In this document: positions 1 through 11,589 of the stretch, one piece after another
Layout: every line of letters starts with the position of its first letter
Numbering within the stretch: position 1 is the first letter of the stretch
NCBI RefSeq assembly: GCF_024763615.1
Contig: NC_077224.1
Coordinates: 62,001 to 126,000, forward strand
DNA from: Phlebotomus papatasi
Lineage: Eukaryota > Arthropoda > Insecta > Diptera > Psychodidae
Length of the DNA stretch: 64,000 nt
Direction: 5' to 3'
Notes under the pieces: model-generated
The model's input: the letters and a program-made list of their open reading frames with translations, nothing else
Database searches by the model: none
Told to the model about the DNA's origin: nothing
Program-made: the position numbers and the translations under genes

Positions 1-600
1 AGATAAAAAGTCCTGTGGTGTGCCTTCCTTATGGTCACGTGTTTCACTTAAGCTTTTCATTTAAACTTCATTTCACCCCAAATTAATTAAGACACATTGT
101 AGAATAAGCAAAAAAATCCACTCTTGAGAGTATCTTCCAAATTACCTCAAAGGAGAGAGATTTCACGTTGCGAGAAAAAGCTCAAAGCGACTACTCTCGG
201 CTCCAGATGCTGCGAGACTAAAAGTAGCTTTTGTTGTCTACCCTCGACAGTGAGTGACGAAAGTTGGGGTGGAGACGATGAGAAGCTGCGCTTCCATAGA
301 AACCCACCCCTCTCCTGTTCAATTTTGTTGAGTTTCACTCTGTCGGAGTATCTCGTGGTGGTCCGAAGCCCTAGAACAAGGGGTGAATCCCCAGCTGAGA
401 GAGAAAGCAATGAGAGCAGGGACTTGAATATTCTAGATGTAAGATTACATACTAACTAAATGTAATGCAGATTTATGATTGAGAATAGGAACTTTAAATT
501 TACATTCAGGAGAGAACTATAGAGAGAAAATTGAATTACCTAAAAACTTAACTGTTCCACACATTCGACATCATTTTGATGATTTGATGATATGCATAGA
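1..600. other. No recognised gene; GC-richer patch at 150-430
   Basis: Overlapping frames of 87-111 codons exist on both strands at 124-459, but they lack recognisable domains. The patch could be an exon or UTR of a neighbouring gene cut by the window edge. Confidence 0.3.
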
Positions 601-615
601 AACTCGATAGGGAAA

Positions 616-852
616 CGTGGAACGATTAGGAGAAACTTAAAATTTTTTGAAATGCAACGATTTTTTATTCATCTGCATACACATACTGAGTTTACATACT
701 CATATTTTATGGTAAATTTCATTAAAACCCCTTAATAATGCAAAAACACATGATAACTAAGACAAACCATGGCAAATTTGAGCACATTTGCTTCATTTGA
801 TAATCATAATCAAACTTGAAAAATGTCAACAAACTTTTTTTTTAAATTTAAC
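616..852. mobile_element. Truncated pogo-type element fragment
   Basis: About 640-852 is a diverged reverse complement of the interior of the element at 36939-37278: both share AATGCAACGATTTTTT, the CATCTGCATACACATA stretch and ATGTCAACAAACTTTT. Both terminal repeats are missing, and at about 853 the match breaks into a piggyBac-type end. Confidence 0.65.
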
Positions 853-929
853 TCATTTCAATTAATGTAAATAGTCAAAAAAAATTGTTTTTTCCCCGGG
901 TCATATATAACCCTAATGACGCGAAAGAG
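853..929. mobile_element. Truncated piggyBac-type element end
   Basis: This stretch matches the right end of the complete element at 62647-63595: ATTTCAATTAATGTAAATAG, a near-copy of the GGGTCATATATGACCC palindrome, then GACGCGAAAGAG (918-929) followed by TTAA (930-933). No matching left end was found in the window. Confidence 0.7.
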
Positions 930-941
930 TTAACGAATAGT

Positions 942-1148
942 TCACAGATCAGATATGAAAATGTCACTTTCTTGTACAATTTGAAGGTACTTTGAAATAC
1001 ATTGCTCATCTTCTGGCCTTATTTCACGATCTGGGGCAGACGTCGAATTAGGACATTCATCGTCACTGTTGAAGTCTGATTTTTTATCAATTTCGCTTAT
1101 TTCGCAGAAATCGACCATTTTACTCATTTTGGACAGTCTTCGTGTCAT
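942..1148 (-). CDS. Unassigned acidic ORF, 68 residues
   Basis: A genuine ATG opens a frame beginning MTRRLSKMSKMVDFCEISEI, rich in Asp/Glu/Ser, ending 9 bp from a TTAA next to a piggyBac-type end. Acidic N-termini are common in piggyBac-type transposases, but this frame lies outside the adjacent terminus and has no DDD core. It could be chance or a transposase N-terminal relic. Confidence 0.2.
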   Translation of the reverse strand: MTRRLSKMSKMVDFCEISEIDKKSDFNSDDECPNSTSAPDREIRPEDEQCISKYLQIVQESDIFISDL

Positions 1149-1194
1149 TTCAATTGTTTTCCATGATTAATATGTTGTAAAACAATAATACATA

Positions 1195-1523
1195 CAGTAG
1201 AGTCTCGCTATAGGCCATATTTGGTTTCAAATTTGACACTTGGGTCGCACTATAGTCCATGTAATTTTTTAAAATTATCAACGATTTTTAGTATTGAAAT
1301 TGCTCGACGGCTTCCACTTTCTTTGCGATTGTGGTACTTGTCCTTGCTCTCTTCATTGTGGATCACAATTATCACAACTACTTAATAAAGTTTGCCAAAA
1401 ATATTAAAATAATTATGCATGTCGCATACTAAAAAACATAACCTAACTTAAAATCAGTGTTTTGAAATCAACGGTCGATAAATTGTGGACTATAGAGCGA
1501 TAACTTATAGCGAGACTCTACTG
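1195..1523. mobile_element. pogo-type MITE, 329 bp, TA-flanked
   Basis: Left end CAGTAGAGTCTCGCTATA and right end TATAGCGAGACTCTACTG are perfect 18-bp inverted repeats, flanked on both sides by TA. The interior has no transposase frame. The CAGTA terminus with a TA target is typical of pogo/Tigger elements of the Tc1/mariner superfamily. Confidence 0.8.
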
Positions 1524-1525
1524 TA

Positions 1526-3189
1526 TTACCAGATCAAACAAAATAATTAAATAAAAAGATCGGTAATTTTTGAAAATTTTACGTCTAAATCGATAACACC
1601 GTCCAGAGGTGGTCTTACTTTTTTTTTTTTTATTTATCCATTGAAATATACAAACTAAAATAGCATATCTTTCAGAAAATAAAATTCTTAATGCAGTTAG
1701 ATTACTTCAAAGCGATTTGTTTTGCACTTGAAAACGAAAAATATTGCGAACGACATTTTGTTGTTTTTCTCTCTGACCTCTCACACAAAACTGAAGATGG
1801 TAAGCAAACGAAACGTCAAAATGAGGTCAGCTTCAGAAAATATGTTAGTAAGACTATAACTGAGAACATTTTATATATTTTAACTTCGAATAAGTAAAAT
1901 TATCGCAGTAAATGCGATTTATAGAATGACCGTCTTGAGACGGTCTTACCTGATAGAGGGTTAAGCGCTAAGTCATCTTAAGTCAGTCTGAAGCCCATAA
2001 TAAGTGAAATTACATAGCAATTTTGGGTTAAAACCTACTTTCATAATAACGCGCTAAAACTTTATTGAATATTTAAAAAAAATAATTAAAATAAATATTA
2101 CATACCTAGTCTCTTATTAACTCGGGAAACAAGAGAGAGTGAGAGAATGATGATATGATTGTATTTCACTAGCTGGGGAGCATAAAGAAGCATCGGGGTG
2201 TAAGAAAATTCTTTGGGGAGCGAAAAGAGCTAAAAGATTCTGCTTCAGCGGTCTGTTTTTATTGCAAATGGTCCATTTTTGTTCTCCATGCTCCTTCATT
2301 TGGAGCACTCGTGGAACCATTAACACTGCTCTTCTGTGTGAAAACGTGGAATTGTGATTTTCCCTTCGCGTCATCACTTTATATTTTTTTTTCCAAACGC
2401 GTCTGAATTTGCTTATGACCCTCGAGAATGAAAAAGTCGTGCTGATGGAAAAGTGGGTGGAAGGAAATGGGTTCAAATGGGAGCGGAAGTTATGAGATGC
2501 TGTGTACATATATAAAATTTGGCTGAAGAGTCTCATTTTACGGAAACTTGTACTATGTGGAGATATTGTATTAAAAACTTTCTGTATAAAAAGTAACACT
2601 AAGATTGGCTTGAGCATCTCCAGCATCATTTGTCTCCTTCACGTCTCATCTATTTCCCATCTCGGAAATTCTATGTCGTCAAAAATAGCAAGAGCGAAAA
2701 GAATTGTACATAATGATTGGTTTTGGTTCAGTTGTTTGATTCACTTGAATTCAGCATACCTAATTGATTTTCAGAGCATTGCTGAACTTCAAGTTCAAGA
2801 AGCATATACATTAAAAAGCTTAGAATCGCTTGTGGTGGTTGTATGAACTTTGTTCTAAATTGCATTGCCTTATAGAATTATTTTTTAGTATTCTAATTTC
2901 AGTTTTCCGGATTTACTTTTGTATCTTCCTGATCTGGTTGCCCATTCCATGATGATTTTTGGGGTCAAAATATCATTGTAGGAGTTTATTCAAAACTTTG
3001 ATTAAAATCGATTTCTACCAACACCAACATTTTAAGTTTGGGCTTTTTGAATACTTTATCTTAGAATAAAAATTGAGAATTGCTACTTTTAAGATGTATT
3101 TAATGGAGAGGAACTTTCTTGTAATATTTTTATAATTTTTCACAATAAAATTTTATTTTATATGTGGGAAAATCAGTTGTTATGTTGCT
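1526..3189. other. Unassigned AT-rich intergenic sequence
   Basis: A 170-codon minus-strand frame (2117-2629) and a 114-codon plus-strand frame (2502-2846) show no domain, signal or family resemblance and overlap each other. Nothing else was seen. Confidence 0.4.
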
Positions 3190-3612
3190 GGAATATGAAC
3201 GTCTTAGCGCTGGTTTACTGAAATAAAAGATAGCAGACCATCTCGGTGATCTTCAATATAATCCTGGCTTTTCGAATAATGCTCGAATCCATGTGAGCGT
3301 AAAACCTTTATTTTGGATCCGAGGTCAGAATATTGAAATCTTTGCGTGACCACCTGACCTCTTGAACTCCTGACTTCAATCCAATTGAGAATATTTGAGG
3401 GATTCATGTTTTGCCATATTTTCGCCGATATTTGCCAATACACTTACATTTTGGAGTTAAAATCTGCAATTTTGGATACCTGCTGCAACATGCCTGAAGA
3501 TAAGTTCATCGAAAATTTAATCGATAGTATGCCTAATCACATTCTTGAAATACTTCAGAAAAACGTTGGAATCACTAATTTTAAAGATTTGCATAAAAAT
3601 TATCTCGAATAA
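3190..3612 (+). pseudogene. Broken Tc1/mariner transposase, C-terminal part
   Basis: Across shifted frames, the plus strand reads NIEIFA, then PDFNPIENI followed by a stop and GI (around 3375-3410), the Tc1 signature SPDLNPIENLWG. Further on, LKSAILDTCCNMPEDKFIEN and LIDSMPNHILEILQKNVGI (about 3457-3585) match the family's usual C-terminus (LKxAIxxxWxxIPxE...LVxSMPxRxxxVIxxxGG). Frameshifts and stops make it non-functional. The N-terminal half and the ends were not found. Confidence 0.75.
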
Positions 3613-3708
3613 TAACATTACAAAAGAATTTATTGAGATTATCGTAGTTTTACGATCAAAAACGTATAAAATTGATATTATCTCAATTCAAATTTAAGAA
3701 AGATGTTT

Positions 3709-4012
3709 CACTGTCAAAAAATTATCATAAATAGGATTCAATCAAAGTATTTTGTGGAAAAAAATTAAATAAAAAAATATATAGAAGAAAATGTGATTAT
3801 TGACAAGTGACCTTATGGTTTTGATACACTGGAAAAACATAAAAATCAGCATTTCTTCAATGGAAATATGGCAGAGCCGTTGCAGTGTCAAAAAATTACA
3901 ATAATCTATTGTCAATTAATTTAATTCAAAGTATTTTGCAGAAAAAATTTAAATAGAACGAATACAGAAAAAAATTTTGAGTTGCAAAGTGACCTTATGG
4001 TAATGATACGCA
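3709..4012. repeat. Two diverged direct repeats of about 130 bp
   Basis: Two blocks (about 3709-3835 and 3879-4010) share CACTGTCAAAAAATTA (second copy CAGTGTCAAAAAATTA), TTCAA(T)CAAAGTATTTTG and AAGTGACCTTATGG in the same order. Confidence 0.5.
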
Positions 4013-4309
4013 CTTTATTTAGTGAATTGTTGTGGCAAATTTTCCAAAAATGCAAAAGAAGAGTGTTTTTTTTGGAGATGTTGTTACTATGGTGGAATCC
4101 GATTTTGAAAGAACATTCCCTCCAACTTTTCTCTAGAAATTGCCGGAAATCATTGCAACTGTGTACTCCTGAGGTGTTCTTCAGTACAGTGGCTTCGTTA
4201 CGTGGATTGCAACAGTGATGGAAATGACGAAATTGGCATCTCTAATAACTTTTCGGATGTGCGAACATAATCTCAAAGCTTTGTCTTTTGTTTTCATCTA
4301 TAAATATTG

Positions 4310-4925
4310 TGTTTTGATGAAAAATAAACCCAATATGTAAAGGCATTTTTGTTCAAAAATTCCCTCAAAAACAGGAATTTCTCTTTCAATAATATTTTTA
4401 AGTAATTTTTTATGGAGTCAACTTCAATGTGTAGACATTTTAAAGACCCTACACATTGAAAGCAGTTTTCACCGAAAATGGCGTTTTCGAAAGTTGTTGC
4501 CTGCATTGCTCTAGGTGGAAACGTCAAAATTTTAACAAAAATTTAATTTTTCGATAGAATTTTGACGTTTTTACATTTACAGCACTATAGATAAATTCCC
4601 TAAAAAATGGGAATTTTGACAAAAATTGTTCCCAATGTGTAGAAGTCTTAATTTGAAGGCGTTTTTCTTCAAAAAAAAGAAAAATCTTCAAAACTGCCTT
4701 CAAAACTTGTAATTATTCTCTCACACACTTTTGAAATAATTTTTGATGAAATCTGATGGATTGCGTGTAGACACCTTAAGGCCTCTACAAATAGGGAGCA
4801 ATTTTTGTCAAAAATTGCATTTTTGACAGAATTTTGACGTTTCCCCCTACAGCAGTGCAGACAATTTCTTTCAAAAAAACTATTTTTGACGAAAATTGCT
4901 CCCAATGTGTAGATACCTTTAATGG
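4310..4925. repeat. Cluster of short TTAA-associated inverted-repeat elements
   Basis: Ends of the type TTAAAGACCCTACACATTG and the inverse CAATGTGTAGA...CTTAA recur near 4427-4455, 4625-4652, 4776-4800 and 4896-4918. The clearest unit spans about 4778-4918, its arms sharing GGGAGCAATTTT(T/C)GTCAAAAA. TTAA flanks suggest piggyBac-type MITEs, but the exact limits are uncertain. Confidence 0.45.
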
Positions 4926-5497
4926 CCTTAAAGCCATAATTCAAAAATTCACTAACGCCATTCAGACGAACTTCTAAAATTTCGAACAACAATTAATTAA
5001 TTCCTTATCACTTCGATCCTGGGAGGAGGTAGGAATTTTTCTTGTCGCTACTCCAGAGCAGACTGAATAATTTCAGTGTTACTTGCGTTGGCTGACTAAA
5101 GTTCGCAAATTCTCACAATAAATTTCTTGATTTAAACTGATAAATCCGTGTGGTGGTCGAGTGGATTTCTCAGCCGATACGAATGAACACTCACTTTCAA
5201 CCAAAAAATACTGTTTATTGTGTATGTATAAAGTCTCTTAGGCTTTTTATAAAAATAATAAAAAAAAAGAACCTGCAGAGGTGAGCTTGTTAAATTTTCC
5301 AGTAAAAAAAAACTGTCACACTTTGAAATAATTAGCAATTAGACTGGGTTGAAGGTTTCAATAATTACTTTATTGTATTCAGTGTTAGTCAGTTAGATTC
5401 ATTGCGTTTAGAAGAATGTAGATTTTTGTATGAATCCAAATAAAATTTAAATGGTATTTTGAAAATATTTTAGTAGTTTTTATAAAATGTTATAAAG

Positions 5498-5580
5498 TCT
5501 ATAAAAAAGTGATAGCGATATCGTATATTTGTTATCACGCCAATAGCTGCACCTCTAGATAAGCCATATCAGTGTTAAGT
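5498..5580 (+). promoter_or_regulatory. Candidate core promoter of the GT11-like gene
   Basis: A TATAAAA stretch lies near 5500, and an arthropod-type initiator TCAGTG lies at 5569-5574, about 60 bp before the chosen ATG. The spacing between them (about 70 bp) is too long for a classic TATA/initiator pair, so only one of them may be used. Position relative to the ORF is the only support. Confidence 0.25.
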
Positions 5581-5633
5581 AGTGTGGTGACAGACGTTAC
5601 GTGTTTTATTTGTATTTTTGTGTCGCCAAAATA

Positions 5634-6056
5634 ATGTTCTTACGGAAATACAAGTGGTTAATACTTATTCTCAGTGGATTAACTTTCATCTATCTCATCT
5701 TCTTCAATTTTACCACCATAAATGACAACAGAGATTTTCAAATTTACATGGAAAAACTCCGGGTTATTAGTGAAAATCTGGTGCGGAAGGGATGGGATGA
5801 TAGTACGGTAGCTCAGTGGAAGATATCACTAGAAATTTCAAAGAATTCACCAAAAGGCAGCTGCAATTTCAAAAACATTGTCGTTGCTCTGCATGGAGAT
5901 TCCCTGGAGGATTACCTATGGGAATATGTGTCACTCCTGGTGCTAAGGGAGCGATGGAAACATGAGCACAATATCACGATAGGCGTTTTCTTATCACCAA
6001 AATCCAAAAGAGCACTTGGAAAGGTGCTGTTCAGAGTTCATCTGGATTCTGTGAAG
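5634..6056 (+). CDS. GT11-like gene, exon 1 (residues 1-141)
   Basis: The exon runs from ATG to a donor reading GTGAAG|GTATTC and ends in phase 0. It carries the membrane anchor, a stem region, and the degenerate N-terminal GT11 segment at 88-98. Reading on without splicing would give a foreign tail and a stop at 6155, which does not fit the family. An NIT sequon lies at about residue 113. Confidence 0.75.
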
Positions 6057-8315
6057 GTATTCTGTTATTCTATTTTAAATGGTAGTGATTCTTTGGGCAA
6101 CGAGAGATCCGATGAAATTATCTCTGTAAAACTTAGGCTAAGAAAAATTCGTTAAATGCTAGAATTCACAGCAAAAAAAACTGTCCAAGAACACTAATGA
6201 TTGAAGAAGTTCTATGCTGTGTTTTGTATTTCTAATTTTCAATAATTAACTTTCGATATATGGACAATATATCGACATAACCTACGAATAAATATAATAT
6301 AATATATATTTTTTTACAAATTCATTCCTCAAATTAGAATCGTTTTTGGGCCTCAGTACTATCAATCACTGAATCTGTAGAATTAACCAGTGGATTTGAC
6401 TATATAGTTTCCCTTAAAATATACATTTAACGTATTTAACATTTAATAAAGTTGAATGAATGTAGGAAGTAGGAACACATCGACATATTCCCTCAAATAT
6501 TTATAAGTCTGATTCCTTTATCACACAATTTCGTATCATTTTTATAGAATTTTATTAAATTAAAATTTCAATGTTATAGCTTTTGGCCTAGTACTCGAAC
6601 TTCTGAGTAGCAATTTTGATTTTGTTTCTGATTTAAAGAGTAACGTGGGTCAAAAAGACTAAAAAACAGCATATTTTTTATAAATTTTTTTCGTTATAAT
6701 AAAATAACTTATTTTATTGAAACTCTTAGGCATATAAAACAACAATATTAAGTCATTCTGAAATTTTCATTTAAAAAATTTAAAAATGCAGCTTTTGGCT
6801 CCTTAAAATCAGTCAAAAAACTTTTAACCCCAAAAAACAAATAGCCAAAAGCCTAATCTCTTATCGTTTTTTTTTCAAAAAATCGCAAATCTGCTCTAGA
6901 AACCGTAGGGGAATCTAGGGCACCACCAAACATGGGGTAGCACCAAACACTGCGATTTTTTAATCAGATATTCGAATTCATAGGACAAGACTTAAAGAAA
7001 TTTATAAGCATTATAGGGATGCTTGTCCACTGAAGAAATGGTCGAGATAGTCCAAGAAGTTTAGTAATAAAAATTAGTGTTTGGTGCTACCCCGTGTTTG
7101 GTGGTGCCCCAGTTTCCCCTAATTCTCAATATTTCTGGATGAATTCAACAGAGAATACTTAAAATGGTTCTACTTACGGATTTTCATTACGGGATTTGCA
7201 AAATCTCGACAAAAAATTTTTGGACCAAAATAATCGATTGGCTAGCCGTTTTTTCAAAAAATCGCAAAGGCAGGTCTCTAGCTGGGACTCCACTTCTTGA
7301 AACGTGTTTTCCTTAACAGCTAAACGCAAAGCATCTGCGAACAAGAAGGCCTTGGAGGGAGACGGCAATTACTGATCATTTATGTAAACTAGTGTAGAGG
7401 CCTGAGATAAAAAAAAACAACAAAATATTTAAATTAGCTGTTCAGGAGCCCCCTCAAGTTCACTAGTTTTTTGTTTAAATGAAAAAGAGATTACCATTCT
7501 AATTAATTTTTATGATTTAAATTTTTCACTAACAAAAATTTAATATTTTACTGATCATTTTTGTTTTCTTACTGCTTATTTTGTTTTTTTTTTGTCATAT
7601 AATATTGTTGGAAATCTCTGTTGCAAATGAATAAAAAAAAAATAAAATAAAACAATTCTTCTACTTAATTTAGACCCATCCAAGTGACTGCCTTGACTTC
7701 AAACATGCTGAGATCTTGGGCAATCAGGACACTCCGAAATTTGCCAAAGATCCCTCAAGACCACAGCTATTTCTGCTGGAACCAGGAGCCAAGAGATACC
7801 CAGAACTCGTTCACACTGATCTAATTTGGCTGAAAGGTGGCCTTATACTCAGAAAAAGTCTCTTGAGTGAAGCTAAGAATAGAATGCGAAGACTTAAGGA
7901 GTCCTTCAAGCGAGAAAATGACACAAACAATATCTACTTGGTGGCACTTCATCTGGGCATCAATCGAATACCTCTAAAAGTCCCACTTACTTTCTACAAG
8001 ACAGCGATCAATACTGTCCTGAAGTGGCACGAAGAAGCTGGATTTGTGATCTTCTGTCCCAAGAGCAAGATGTCCTTCTGCAAAGACACTTTCGACGAGG
8101 AAGAGTCACACTTAAAAATTGTTCAGACCAAAGATGAGGCTGATGATTTAGCTGCTCTGACACTATTTGATGGTAACATTATTCGGAGTGATTTAGGCTT
8201 CCTGGCAGCCCTTCTCAATGATGGAGAAACTCTTCTATTCCAAACCCATTCCACAGACAATGATCCTGCGGCTTTTGTTGCTCGCTATCAACCAAAATGG
8301 CTGTTGATTAACTAA
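5634..8315 (+). CDS. GT11-like (alpha-1,2-fucosyltransferase-related) type II membrane protein, two exons
   Basis: Coding sequence is join(5634..6056, 7674..8315), 354 residues, close to the 340-365 usual for animal FUT1/FUT2-type enzymes. The start is the first in-frame ATG and is followed at once by a basic cluster and one hydrophobic anchor (about residues 8-26), the layout of a Golgi glycosyltransferase. GDSLEDYLWEY (88-98) matches the family's N-terminal GxLxNxMWxY segment. FYKTAINTVLKW, then VIFCPKSKMSFCKD (248-279), match the YLxxALxW and FVVTSxxxxWC segments. DEADDLAALTLFDGNIIRSD and the following LAALLNDGETL (295-328) match the C-terminal EDFALLxxCxHxIxxxxTFxxWAAxLxxGDT block. The family's HxRRGD GDP-fucose signature should lie at 229-240 but reads YLVALHLGINRI. 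Family assignment is by remembered alignment; activity is doubtful. No operon or partner gene lies nearby. Confidence 0.75.
6908..7119. mobile_element. TA-flanked MITE in the GT11-like gene intron, 212 bp
   Basis: The ends begin GGGGAATCTAGGGCACCACC on the left and, as reverse complement, GGGGAAACTGGGGCACCACC on the right. The inverted repeat runs about 50 bp inward (through GGGGTAGCACCAAACACT) and TA lies on both sides. The interior is non-coding. Confidence 0.8.
7674..8315 (+). CDS. GT11-like gene, exon 2 (residues 142-354)
   Basis: The acceptor is a T-rich tract ending in TTTAG|ACC. The frame is phase 0, so exon 1 ...LDSVK joins THPSDCLDF. The exon carries the rest of the catalytic-domain homology and ends in PKWLLIN with a TAA stop. 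The intron (6057-7673) is 1617 bp. Confidence 0.75.
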   Translation, partial: THPSDCLDFKHAEILGNQDTPKFAKDPSRPQLFLLEPGAKRYPELVHTDLIWLKGGLILRKSLLSEAKNRMRRLKESFKRENDTNNIYLVALHLGINRIPLKVPLTFYKTAINTVLKWHEEAGFVIFCPKSKMSFCKDTFDEEESHLKIVQTKDEADDLAALTLFDGNIIRSDLGFLAALLNDGETLLFQTHSTDNDPAAFVARYQPKWLLIN

Positions 8316-8459
8316 ATTGAAACAACTAAAATTTTAACAAATCACTTTTCCTCATTTTTTTGCTTTAAATCTTTTTTACTTCTTTGTGACACAATTCATC
8401 TTTTTGTTTCTCTCTCCCTAAAAACTAATTCTCTCATACAGACACACATTTCTAAACGA

Positions 8460-8465
8460 AATAAA
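8460..8465 (+). terminator. Poly(A) signal of the GT11-like gene
   Basis: AATAAA lies 145 bp after the stop codon, in AT-rich sequence with no nearer canonical hexamer. This would give a short 3' UTR. Confidence 0.5.
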
Positions 8466-9777
8466 ATATAACATTGGAAATAGCTCAATAACTAAAAATT
8501 ATACAATTTGTTGGAAGTTACTTTTAAAACAGAGGAGAAAATGAACTTTATTTTATGTTCGACCAAAGAAAGGTTATAAACTTCCATACACGATTATCCT
8601 AATATTTTTACTCTTTCTCTCTAAATTAAAAAAAAAAAACAAATAATAAGTAGGAAAATTAGGAAGAAATTTGGGAATAATAATTTTAATAATAGACATT
8701 CAGCTCGCACTTTTTTTAGTATCATAAACAATAATGTGAAGTTTTGGAAGAGTTTTAAGGATTTAACTGTAAAAATTTAATTTGATATTCGAGTTGACAA
8801 ATGCAGAGAAAATCCCTTAAAAATTATCTTAAACGCATTTCCATCATTAGAAAGATATTTCAGGAATTTCAGTAACAATGTTGAAGATTATTTTTTGCAT
8901 TCTTTTAGAAAAGTGTAATGTACAAAGGGTTCAACAAACTCATTCAGAATAATACAGACACTTTTTTCTTTAAGATAATATTAATTTAGTCTCAACTGCC
9001 TTATTAAAAATTTTATTGAGTGAGATCTTTAAAATCTCACCTCTTACGTCTCGTAGTAGATTTATCTGAAATCAAATACCTAGTCAGAACTATTAGCAAG
9101 TGAGTATAGCTTGGGAAAAACATAATGCAATATTTTAAAAAAAAAATCAAATTTCTATGTTTGGCACATTTAAATATATATTATCATTAACATTTTGCAT
9201 TGAAAATGGAAAATTAGTTATCAAGGAAATAAAAAAAAAACATTCCTCAAGATATTCTCAGGTCAAACCTTTCTAGAATAGGTGTGCAGAAGTTCAATGA
9301 AATCGGTAGATTATTTTTTACAAAATCGTGATCAGCAACTTCGGAAAAATAGTATTAGAAAAAACAGAATTAAAGTTTCCGTTCAGGATTGGATGAGTGT
9401 GACTGAAACCTTTTAAAAGTCCTTCATGTTGTCTGAAAAGTTCGCGTAAAAGACATGAAAGAAACATTAAATAATTCTAAGACTATCTTTTTCCAAAACC
9501 AGTAATCTTTTATAATTTCAAAGCACTTGTCCCAATTCAGCTTAAATTATCATTAAACTATTGAGGAAATGTTTTTTTACAAGTTCTGTCAAATAAGGCT
9601 GAATCTGCTATTGATTCTTATTCCATTTAAACCGTTGGTCATGTGGGAATTTCGTTATATTTCGTAGTGAACTGAACACTAATCCCATGAAGTCAAACCT
9701 AGCGAATACGGCGGATAACAAAAGAATTTGATATTCATCATAAACATTAGAGATAGAGCCCGGCCAAGTTCGATATA
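8466..9777. other. AT-rich intergenic sequence, nothing recognised
   Basis: This stretch follows the GT11-like gene. It has homopolymer runs and no supported gene or repeat boundary. Confidence 0.5.
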
Positions 9778-10013
9778 CAGTAGACACTCGCTCAATCGCC
9801 TCTTTTTCAATCGAGCGCAAAATTTTGTTGACAATTTTCACGTTTGATTTTAAAGCAAATTTGTTCAAATTTGCTGTATAGTTCCTCTTGTTTTATCGTG
9901 ATTCTTTATATTTGAGCGCTTTTTGTGGAATTTACAATGATTCTGATGCCCAAATCTCTCGAAAATTTGGATGACATTTTGCCCCATATGCCCGATTGAG
10001 AGAGAGTCTACTG
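9778..10013. mobile_element. pogo-type MITE, 236 bp, TA-flanked
   Basis: The ends are CAGTAGACACTCGCTCAATC and, inverted, GATTGAGAGAGAGTCTACTG, both flanked by TA. The interior (GTTGACAATTTTCACG; TTTATCGTGATTCTTTATA) closely matches the reverse complement of the copy at 31541-31774. Confidence 0.8.
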
Positions 10014-10453
10014 TAGTAAGAGTCGAGATCGGGATACAGTGGGGTGGAGTGGGAACGCATGCGTCTCACCGTTAGAAAACTCTCGATCTCAGATACGATA
10101 TACTAAAAAAAATCATTGAAATCACTTTACAAGTCGGGTGAAAAGTTTTAAGAGCGGACAGAAAAAAAAGGAATACCAAGGTAATTCCAAAATCTTGTTT
10201 TTCTAATCAATAATCTCCTACAACTTTGACGTACTTGAGTTAATGACCCTCCAATTATATTCTAAAAAAAAACCATGGCATAAGCGTGTTTCTGGAACAT
10301 CTGCAAATATACTTCTATGGCTGCTATTGCTTCTTTATTCGGCTCAAAGTGTTGTCTACGGAAAAATTTATTCACGTTTCCCGACAAATAGATGTTGCTG
10401 GAGGTCAAATCTAGTTAATAATGACGGAAGATCAAACAATTCGTATATTAAAT

Positions 10454-10717
10454 CGACGGCTCCATTCCATACTATGCTAAGTCGACTTAGCTTTATATTA
10501 CTCCGAGAGATATGTTGTTTCTGAGACCGAGATCTACAACTGGTGAAAATTTGGTGGTCATCCGATGTTCGGGTAACGAGATATTTGAGATTTTCGAAAA
10601 AATCTAGGAAAAAATTCGAGCAAGGAATTCGAAAAAAGCATAGGAAATCGCCAACTTCAAATGGCTCTCCTGAAAAGTTGTCATTCTGAGATAGCATAGT
10701 ATGGAATGGAACCGTCG
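10454..10717. mobile_element. Inverted-repeat element, 264 bp
   Basis: The left end CGACGGCTCCATTCCATACT and the right end as reverse complement CGACGGTTCCATTCCATACT match over 26 bp with one difference. The interior is non-coding; the target duplication is unclear. Confidence 0.6.
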
Positions 10718-11589
10718 AAATATTCGAATTTCGGATTAGTGTTGAATAAAGGTTTTGTAAAAAATTTTACATATACGGCACCACTTTTTTAATCAGATTT
10801 TTCATATTGTGGTTTCACTCAGACCAAAATCCATTTAATTATCAAAACTCTTATAAGCACTCGCGGATCTAAGAATGAGGGAGGCGACTTTGCATCCTAA
10901 TATACGAGCATGCAATGTCACACTCTCTACCTCATCACTTTTTCACTTCTATATCCTAGCACGGTCACCAAACAAATAATCGGGCTCTCTCACAAAACTA
11001 CCCCTAAGATGACAAAGTGCTCGAATAGCCGGATTCGCTGGAGGAGAGCACTAGTGGTACCAATTCAAATGGGATTCCTATGAGAGGTTATTTAACGGTG
11101 CCAGAGAGTGGTTCCACAATATGCAATTTATTGTTGCAAAATGTATCGTACTCATTAATTTAAGATGCCTATAGTATGAGCAATTTAACGCATAGTCACA
11201 CTTGGGTCTACACTACAGAGATAATAATTTGAATTTTTTCAATGATTATTGGGTTGATGCGCATATTGACCTTTAACCGTATGGATCAATTTTAGGGCTT
11301 GCAGACCACGTTGAAATTCATGGTCCGTAAATAATAATAAAATGTTTGTCAAAAATTACAAAAAAGGAAATAAATCAACAGATAACAATTCTTAAAATTT
11401 TCCTTACAAGATAGTTTTATGGCAAATAAATTATATTTTGTGCAGAATATTGAAAAATAAATAGTCCAAATAAAAAAAATATTTTGTAAAAGTTTAAAAA
11501 AAAAAATAAAAATTCTAAGAAATTCAGAAAAACTCAACAATTCGGGAGAATCGGCTATGAAATAAAAAAAAACAGAGTCGTGAGTGAAA

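Noticed and set aside
2117..2629. 170-codon minus-strand frame
   Set aside because: No domain or signal pattern was recognised, and it is overlapped by another frame of similar quality.
9608..9868. 86-codon minus-strand frame
   Set aside because: Its N-terminal third lies in the pogo-type MITE at 9778-10013, and the rest has no motif.
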